From Irineochytrium annulatum (Eukaryota; Chytridiomycota; Chytridiomycetes; Chytridiales; Chytridiaceae), in assembly GCA_027600665.1 (NCBI GenBank), contig JADGJL010000739.1:1-14638 (forward strand): DNA of 14,638 bases. The letters are read 5' to 3'. The notes beneath the pieces were generated by a model. That model searched no databases. It had not been told where the DNA came from and saw only the letters and a program-made list of their open reading frames with translations. Both the position numbers and the translations under genes were made by a program. Shown here piece by piece: positions 8,182 through 14,638 of this stretch; the first letter of the stretch is position 1; the number at the start of each line of letters is the position of its first letter.

Positions 8182-9537
8182 TCAGACAATGCTCGCACAG
8201 TCAGTGTCCCGCACCAGCCGCGTCACCCGCGCCACGTCGAAGGTAGGCGCCGAGCATTTTCGGGCCCTCGAATGCATCGCTGCCGAGGCCTGCGTGATCC
8301 CGTCCGCCTCGAGAGCCGCACGGAGTTCCGTGGCCGTGACATCTCCGCGCTTTACAGAAACTCGGTAAGTAAGCTGCACGCGCCTCTATAAATGTCCGCC
8401 AAATGAAACGAACCTCCAGCGCCAGATCCATCTCTGAGAAATCCGCATACTCCTCGCAATCGTCCAAGTACATCTCAAACCGCGACTGCGTGATGCCGAG
8501 GCCATACGCGATCTTGTTGCCAAGGAACTCCATGCCCTCTAACAACTTGCCCCCGATTCTCCCTGCCACGTTCCAAATCGTCGACCCCTCCTGCACCTAA
8601 TTTGCCACAATCACTGTAAACACAAGCAATTCCCGGGTTGGAAAAAGACCGCACATGTAACGAACCTTAACCTCCCCCATCTCAGCCTCCGCGACCCCGC
8701 CGAACTCAAACATGCCACCCGCGAACGAGCGGTCTGACGTCCCCATACCGCCCGCGGGCAGATTCCTGATCCGCGGATCGATCCCGTCCCCCTTCGTCTC
8801 CCCGCCCGCGTACACGGCCGGCGGCGGCATGGGCCTCCGCTTCGTCTTCTTCGCCCAGCCCTTTGTCGGTGTCGTCGTCGTCGCGGCACATTGCGGTTCA
8901 GCGGCTTGTGGCAGCTGGTGCTCGTGCGGGGACGCGAAGGATGACAGGTGCGAGTGGCTAAGGCTTCGGGAGTGCGGCATTCCGGCAAGAGGGAGGGGCT
9001 GATGCTGATGGGAATGGCCGTCGGGCCGGTCGGTGTTGTTGATGGGGTATGGCGGCGGCCGGAGGGGCTCGTTGCACGACCCGGCCCGAAGGTGAGGCCT
9101 TGACTGCGACGGTTGCTGCTGCTGCTGCTTGGGGTTCGCCATAGCCTGCTGCCTCGGCCGCGGTTGCTGGGTGTGGTTCGCCCCTTGCTGCTGCCTGGGT
9201 TGCTGATTTGTGAGGGCAGGGACCGGCACCCCGGGCTTCCCGACCGCCCCTGCCCGGCGGTCGACCAATACCCCGGGCATCGCCGCCGGCGCCGCCGCGC
9301 CCCGGCCGCCGCTTCGGGCCGACATGTTCAGGAACCGATTCCGCTGCATTGCCTGGATGTTGCGGGGCGGCGGCTCCTTCTGGGGCTCGGGCGAGAGCGG
9401 CTGCTGCACCATGCGTTCGAGCGTCTCCTAGATAGCCCGTAAGAGGGGATCAAGGCAGTAAGACCTGGGGAGTAACTCACGACGAAGTTGGGCGGCAGCC
9501 GCGAAGGGGCGACGCCCTCGATCTCGACGTCTGGCAT
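8182..9537 (-). CDS. FAM177-like protein with long disordered N-terminus (397 aa)
   Basis: Four exons join in phase: 9537-9481, 9427-8666, 8596-8414 and 8373-8182. The protein begins MPDVEIEGVAPSRLPPNFV. Residues about 20-270 are low-complexity, rich in Pro, Gln, Arg, His and Gly, with QQQQQ and PPP runs and no membrane segment; this part looks intrinsically disordered. Residues about 276-320 contain GSTIWNVAG followed by FLGNKIAYGLGIT and SRFEMYLDD. That matches the FAM177 signature of a G/DFLGEKIA-x-LGIT block followed by an acidic D/E-rich helix. FAM177 is a small eukaryotic family of poorly known function, so no reaction is proposed. The acceptor of exon 3 could instead lie six bases later (8590), dropping two residues in frame. 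The last exon (RVSVKRGDVTATEL onward) has no recognised domain. The gene is divergent from the uS15m gene. Confidence 0.65.
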
Positions 9538-10261
9538 TGCAGATCGGCGTGGCGAGACAGACCGGTCAAATTTCTGTTTGAACTGAAGGCCCGCATGTTA
9601 TGCTTCACCCTCATCCCAATTTCATGCTTCTCCCTCATCCCATAATATGGCCGATTTCCGCGCAGCATCCTCACGAGTGGTATGCTGGATACACACACCG
9701 GACAGTATCGCCGCGCATTTTAGCACCAGCATTTTGGCTGAGATCGCCATCCTTGGCAGCATCCTTTATGTCGCCGCCCTGGGGGCGATCGTCTTTTGAA
9801 TTGCCGTCCATCGCCGCTGTCAGTGTGATTTTTCTTGAGCAAGCGCGACAATACCAGTGACTTTCTTTGTGGGGCCTATGGTAGGAGGGACTACGAGGGA
9901 ATTGACATGGTGGATCCCGACAGGCAGTGATTTCTACCACATGTTCCTCATCAAGGCGGTGCTGGGGTCCTTGTTAAATTTCAAAACCGGTTGGCATCGA
10001 GCTTGGGCGCGTTTCGGTATCAGGTCGTAGACGTCCTAGGAGCCAAGGCCGAATGTGGTGGCTGCGGCGAGCCTCTAAACAGCTTGTCGTTCGGGAGGGA
10101 TCTGAACCACTCAGCCGCGCCGTCGCGATCGCCGTCGCCTCGCTGGGTTGCTGTCCGCTCAACCTGAATATTTGAAACAGAAGTAAGACACTAGACTGAC
10201 ACTTTCATTACGATGAGGTGGCTTGTGCATTTTCTTTGCGAAATTGTCCGTGATTATCACC
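9538..10261. other. Divergent intergenic region between FAM177-like and uS15m genes
   Basis: This 724-bp gap presumably carries both promoters. Open frames here are short, overlap each other and show no domain, signal or splice logic. A 19-bp direct repeat lies at 9600-9642. No convincing TATA element was found next to either start codon. Confidence 0.5.
9600..9642. repeat. Short tandem direct repeat
   Basis: Two 19-bp copies (9600-9618 and 9624-9642) of ATGCTTC-A/T-CCCTCATCCCA differ at one position and are separated by five bases. They lie 60-110 bp upstream of the FAM177-like start codon, so a paired factor-binding site is possible, but chance slippage duplication is just as likely. Confidence 0.5.
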
Positions 10262-11939
10262 ATGCGGTCCAGTCTGCGGCCGCTCGCGATGAGGGCCCCC
10301 GGAATCTTTGCGGCGTGTTGTGAGGTTCCGAAGCCCATGCGGCGGTCCACTTCGTTTGCCGCGGCAATCCCGGCCGCTCTCGGCTGCAACGATCTCAGAC
10401 AAGGTGAGATCCACCGATTCCTGGAGTTGATGGGAGGGCCTGGTTCGAGTGCTAAAATGTGTCGTCCACTGATTTGCCTGGTCGTCGCGTTAGGACTCGT
10501 TATAGCGTTTTAATGCTCTGTTATTATCATGCTGATCTGATCACTTCGACCAAATCTGACGCAGGAATGCCGGCATTACTCGGCGTCCCCAGACCATTCC
10601 ACTCGTCGCCAGTCGCACTCACTCGATTGCCCCCTTTGTATGTCACCTTGACCCGTCGCGTCAAAAGTCAGCAACGGAAGAAGGAGCGGATCCTTTTGGA
10701 CCGGATGTGGAAACAAAAATACCGCCGCAATCGGTCCTACAACTCCCGCCAGCAGCACAGCAAGCCCACAAAAGCCAGCGACGCGGATGCCACGCCCCTC
10801 ACGGTCCTCCCGAAAGAAAGGCCGAAGGACTTCCTGCCCAATCAGGTCAAGAAGATGCGACTCCGCGCTCCGGGGAGGCTCGTGGCCGCCCACAAGAACT
10901 CATCCTCCGTTCACGTGCCTTACGACGCCGACCACCCGCCCCCTCCGCCGGCAAAGATCCTCCCCTTCCTCGCCACCACGGACAACATACACCCGCTCCC
11001 GATCGTGCCGCACAACATCATGAAGACGCTCGAGTCCCTCAAAGGCAAGGACGTGAACGCGGTCGTTTCGGTCGGCGGGCAGGCTGGAGTCACGACGATT
11101 AAAGGGGGGGCGACGGTGGCGAATCCGAAGGCATCCCTCAGGAGTATGGGCGTCAAGGATCTCCCGCTCTCGACCGCCGGCGGCGTCCTCAACAAATCCG
11201 AGATTGTGCTCTCGATCCCGACATCCGAGATCCCACCGGACCCGTCGACTCTCCCCAAGCCGGCGCAGCACTGGCCCGCCAAAGACCGCCCACAGGACCG
11301 CGGGAAGTGTCGACCGCCCGAGGACTTCATCCTTCAGCCCAAGAACCTGCCCTCCCCCGCGACTAGGGCCAACGGACCGGCGTACGCGCTGGGTCTGACG
11401 CCGGCCGAGGCGCGGTTCGCGCTCGTGGAGGCGCCGGCGAAGTTGGAGGAGATGATGGATGACAGCGCTGAGACGGGAAAGAGGTTTGGGGAGCGGAGCG
11501 AGCTCGTGAGGAGGGTGGTTTGTCTCGAGAATGCGTCCCAGGGGGAGATTAACAAGTGGAATATAGCGAGGGCTGTGGAGATGTTTGGGAGGAGGCCGTT
11601 TGATACGGGGAGCTCGGAGGTGCAGGGTTGGTAGTGTTGCCGTTCTTGACTGATTAAAGATTGCGTCTTCCCTGACATTTTGTATTGCAGCGGCGGTGTT
11701 TACAGTCAAGATTGAAACGTTGAAGACGCATTTGGAGAAGCAATGGAAGGACAAAGAGTCGAAGGTTCAGCTTCAGAAGTGGATTGCTAAGCGACGGAAG
11801 ATTTTGAAGTATTTGCGGCGAAAGGTTCGCGCTTAATGTTGATGTCCCTGTGTCTAAACATGGTTGTTCTTAGGATCTCGCTAAGTATGTGGAAACGTGC
11901 AAGGCGCTGGGAGTGGATCCCGACAGCATCACCGCGTGA
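10262..11939 (+). CDS. Mitochondrial small-subunit ribosomal protein uS15 (467 aa)
   Basis: Four exons join in phase: 10262-10403, 10565-11626, 11691-11824 and 11874-11939. The C-terminal part (about residues 370-460) is a clear uS15 domain. DTGSSEVQ is followed by TVKIETLKTHLEKQWKDK, then KRRKILKYLRRKD and YVETCKALGV, matching the helical hairpin that binds small-subunit rRNA. The N-terminus (MRSSLRPLAMRAPGIFAAC, then MRRSTSFAAAIP) is Arg/Ser/Ala-rich like a mitochondrial presequence. The ATG at 10262 is the first in frame and follows ATCACC. A 391-codon frame opens at an ATG at 10459, but that ATG lies inside intron 1 (10404-10564). Bacterial uS15 is about 90 residues, so roughly 370 residues are extension: a basic stretch, Pro-rich segments and a Gly-rich segment. 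Long extensions are usual in mitochondrial ribosomal proteins, though this one is large. The gene converges with the membrane-protein gene, with 95 bp between stop codons. Confidence 0.88.
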
Positions 11940-12034
11940 TTTTCGAATTTTGACAACAACGTTGATGGTATCTATTGCAATGCGTAAATACAGAGATATG
12001 AAGAGATATGGACATAGTTCGCGCCCCCTTAACG

Positions 12035-14124
12035 CTAAGTTGACCTCCCAATGCAATAGCAGTCTGGGCTCGCCACCTTCCCCAGCAAGAACGGCCCTGC
12101 GTCCGACATGATGAACATTCCGAGCACGCTAACGGTGTTCAACGCCGCGTAACAGAACGATTTCAGCGTCAGCCCATAATCGGCGTACTCGGCCAGCCCC
12201 AGGCCGTAGTCGTACCCTCCGATGTTAACCTCGACACAAAAACCCACCGCGTCAAACGCGATCGCGAGGAACGGTGACGCGATGGACCGCGCGAGCATCT
12301 CGACCGCCTCGACGGACTGGTTGCAGCGCATCCAGGTCGTGAACGGTGGCGCCATGATGAATAGCCACGTCATGATGAGCGCCGACAGCCGCGCCGTCCA
12401 GTCCGCCGTCCGGAGGCCGAGCCCTAGGTAGGCCTTTAGCACGCGATCGTCCAGCGGCTCGAAGGTCGCGTTCGTCAGGGATGACAGGGTGGTGTCGTCG
12501 ATTGTGAGCGCGTTCTCGCCGAGAAGCTCTGCTTTCGAGGCCTGCATTGTTGCTGGTCCTGTCGTTAACAGGGTTCGCCTTACTCCTGTGCAAAAATGAC
12601 TCTATTACTCACCGCCCCTGCGAAAGTCCTTGTTTTTCCCGTTGTGCATCGCGTCGCTGACAAACACGTCCGTACCCACGGCCGAACGCGCGCCGGGATC
12701 AGGCGTCGGAACGGCCAGGCTGGTTAAGCCCTCGTCCGCCGTCGCGCGCACAACACGAGCGGGGACGTGGGCGACTTCCACGTCCAGCTTGCTCTTTAAA
12801 GAGGTGACATCCATGACGCGCCGAGCGCGTTTTCGGCGAAACAGGACCGCCCCAATCACGCGGGTGGCCAGCGACAAGGACAGTGTCGAGAGGTAGGATA
12901 TGTAGAACGAAGTGGGCGTTTCCCGGTTAATCAGCAGCCAACCGATCAAGTTCCAGGATGCCTCCGTTGAAGCCTCGTATGTCAACTGTGCACATGGAGT
13001 TCGAATGTTAGGTCCTCCATTATTAATTGGACGTAAAAATTGCAAATGTAGATACTTGAAGCACGTTGCCGAGTACTTCATCCTTTCTTGTTGCAGGTGT
13101 CGATCGCTTCCAATGCGGTTGCATTCGGTAGAGAGTAGCCCACGTGAACTTGGCAATGTGGAACCTGTGCCTCTGTCAGAGGTCCATTAACTTCTATTCA
13201 GACGTACCCAACCGCTAATGCGATGGATATTAGCAGCTCGATCGCTGTGTCCTCGGGTCCGCTTGACGTCATGGCTATCACGTTGCCGTAGTTACCTATG
13301 TCAAAGGTCGCACTCATTGACACTCTTAAAACACATTAGTTCATCACATGGACTAGGGAATTCACTAAAAGACTTACAAGGCCGCAGCACTCATAAGGTT
13401 GACAATAAAGCTCAGCTTCGCAAAGCCTTTCAGATTCGGCCACGCGTTCCCCCACGTCCGAGGGAGGGACTCGAAAAAGGACGGAAGGATGGCGGCGTTG
13501 AAGAGGGCGGTAAACGGTACAAAGGCGGCGAAGGCCCACATCGTGAAGGACAGGGACTTGACGGAGTGCCAGATCACCAGGACGACTGAAGCGTGGACGG
13601 CAACAGCAAAGATGCCGTCCGCGGTTGGGTTGAACACTGCTCCGTGCCCACATCATCGACGCGCCTTCCCTGTGGCGGTAAATAAGAGAGCGGAACATCG
13701 AGGTTTGGCATTACCTGAACATCCAGAACACCAGGACCCTGCGTCGATAGCACATCGTAAGTAATACTCTTGACGCGGAGAAAACTTACCCATACACCTG
13801 GCTGTCCTCCGTGAACGGCATCCGATTTCCCAGCACCGTCGCCGCGGTCACGTCCCTCGTCGCCCACGCCACGACCACCCATACGACGGCGGAGAAGCCG
13901 CCGACGATGGCCGAGATCCCAGCGGCGCGTGTCAGGACCGCACCGAGGCACCGCAGGTACAGGACGGCGGCCCCCTGGAACGCCACGGCCATGGGTGTTC
14001 GCGAGTCGCGAGACCGGAGGAATATCAGTGGGTTTGTGCGTGAATCCACACATATATTCCACACGGATATGCCGACAGGCGATGACCGCACGGCGACGTG
14101 GTTAAGCCCAAAAGTTCCCTCTTC
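12035..14124 (-). CDS. Unrecognised multi-pass membrane protein (5' end unresolved)
   Basis: Supported exons are (5' limit uncertain, at most 14124)-13790, 13636-13378, 13324-13213, 12985-12613 and 12558-12035 (stop TAG). Hydrophobic segments suggest about 8-10 membrane helices, for example ISAIVGGFSAVVWVVVAWA, FTMWAFAAFVPFTALFNAAI, FYISYLSTLSLSLATRVIGA, LSALIMTWLFIMAPPFTTW and FCYAALNTVSVLGMFIM. A basic loop with FRRKRARR and a polar stretch follows the fifth-exon helix and is probably cytoplasmic. The first exon has NPLIFLRSRDSR just before a helix, the kind of short basic loop seen after helix 1 of many seven-helix receptors, but no family was recognised. The first exon has no ATG near its upstream end, so a further exon is likely to the right. 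The first and second supported exons do not join in phase with any GT-AG pair I found. A 24-nt exon at 13738-13715 (VLVFWMF) does not repair this. Exon 4 to 5 requires a GTTGGG donor. Confidence 0.5.
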
Positions 14125-14302
14125 ATATTAGAAGTTCAGAGTGGGAATGTAATGTACATCGATGAACAGGACTTTCTCCTGCTGGATGCGGTGCGACCAA
14201 TTTCTGCTCTGCGGCACACGATGCCGTTGTTGCATGCAAGATCGAAGAGGGGAAAGTGGCATAAGTATTCACTTGTTGATCGTAAAACGGTGGATGTCTT
14301 CA

Positions 14303-14586
14303 TATATTTGACGGGACATTGCCGTCCAGACCAAACTCTTGGACAAAGTCGGCCGATGGTGGGAGGCAGGCCAACCACCTCTGCTGATGTGAGATGAACC
14401 GCGCTCGATCGTCGCGGCGGCGAGATGGCTAACACCGGCAGTCTGGGGGAGCCTGGATTTCCAGAGGCGTTGGAGATCTCAGTGTCAAGTGACCATCAAC
14501 CATCTCCATGCGATTGCCGCAACCTCCATTGTGGGCTGCGAAGGAACTTCCCGCTGCCAACAACGCCCCGAACCTCCCAAACTTGA
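14303..14586 (-). CDS. Candidate upstream exons with CUB-like ectodomain fragment
   Basis: Two short open segments can be joined in phase. The first is 14586-14435, after a TTTCATTGCAG acceptor: KFGRFGALLAAGSSFAAHNG, then CGNRMEMVDGHLTLRSP, then PPDC. The second runs from 14378 to the frame's stop at 14302: WLACLPPSADFVQEFGLDG. The spacing of CG, a Gly-containing strand, an SP motif, C-x-W and then a hydrophobic strand ending in F recalls the first half of a CUB domain. A further open patch nearer 14175 (EKVLFID) could supply the next strand, but it is in another frame and the splice sites are poor. These may be 5' exons of the multi-pass membrane gene, giving it an extracellular head, or part of a separate gene. 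The support is by eye only. Confidence 0.3.
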
Positions 14587-14638
14587 CTGCAATGAAACCA
14601 ACACGTCGGACCGCCGCAGGTGAGGCCCTCCCCCCACC

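Noticed and set aside
10105..10116. Minus-strand GGCTGAGTGGTT resembling a tRNA A box (Leu/Ser type)
   Set aside because: No B box (GGTTCGA-like) follows within tRNA distance and no acceptor-stem pairing is visible, so no tRNA is called.
10459..10570. ATG at 10459 as the start of uS15m
   Set aside because: It falls inside a GT-AG intron. The upstream exon from 10262 joins in phase and adds a presequence-like N-terminus expected for a mitochondrial protein.
10900..11754. 284-codon minus-strand open frame rich in Arg
   Set aside because: It is the antisense of the uS15m coding exons. The plus strand has the recognisable uS15 domain and clean splice sites.
1..14638. CRISPR array, insertion sequence, phage or bacterial operon
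   Set aside because: There are no spaced identical repeats, no transposase-like frame and no terminal inverted repeats. The genes are intron-rich and eukaryotic. The three similar blocks are diverged receptor paralogues.

Overview
The window looks like nuclear DNA of a fungus. The genes are split by many short GT-AG introns (about 35-90 nt, a few longer), some with a CTAAC/TTAAC-like branch site just before the acceptor. Intergenic gaps are short and GC content is moderate to high. Class C GPCR-like receptors with a periplasmic-binding-protein ectodomain suggest a zoosporic (chytrid or blastocladialean) fungus; that placement is inference from gene content. All exon models were assembled by hand from splice consensus, reading phase and comparison between the paralogues.

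Left half (1-7738, minus strand): three head-to-tail paralogues of a class C (GABA-B/metabotropic type) receptor. Copy C is only a 5' end (start 254, running off the left edge). Copy A (3906-648) and copy B (7738-4494) are each covered in full by 14 exons whose lengths and phases match exon by exon. B is an intact 820-residue receptor: signal peptide, type I periplasmic-binding ectodomain, seven transmembrane helices ending in a FIPKI motif, and a short tail ending in a conserved AYEQK-x-GKM block. A has the same architecture but a single in-frame TGA at 2730-2732 where B has a Trp codon. A 0.42-kb block at the 3' ends of A and B is about 97% identical, introns included, which points to recent gene conversion. 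The 5' ends are mosaic: B and C share exon 2 sequence, while A and C share upstream sequence.

Middle (8182-11939): a minus-strand four-exon gene for a proline/glutamine/histidine-rich protein with a FAM177-like block is divergently arranged, across about 0.7 kb, with a plus-strand four-exon gene for a mitochondrial small-subunit ribosomal protein uS15. The uS15 protein has a targeting-like N-terminus and a very long N-terminal extension.

Right (12035-14638, minus strand): an unrecognised multi-pass membrane protein converges on uS15m. Its 3' exons are well supported. Its 5' end is unresolved, but short open segments further right read like part of a cysteine-containing, CUB-like ectodomain.

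The coherent theme is cell-surface sensing: a locally expanding, recombining family of receptors that probably bind small nutrients or amino-acid-like ligands, possibly beside a second unknown membrane protein. The two central genes appear to be unrelated housekeeping neighbours. No mobile element, CRISPR array, tRNA or rRNA was seen.
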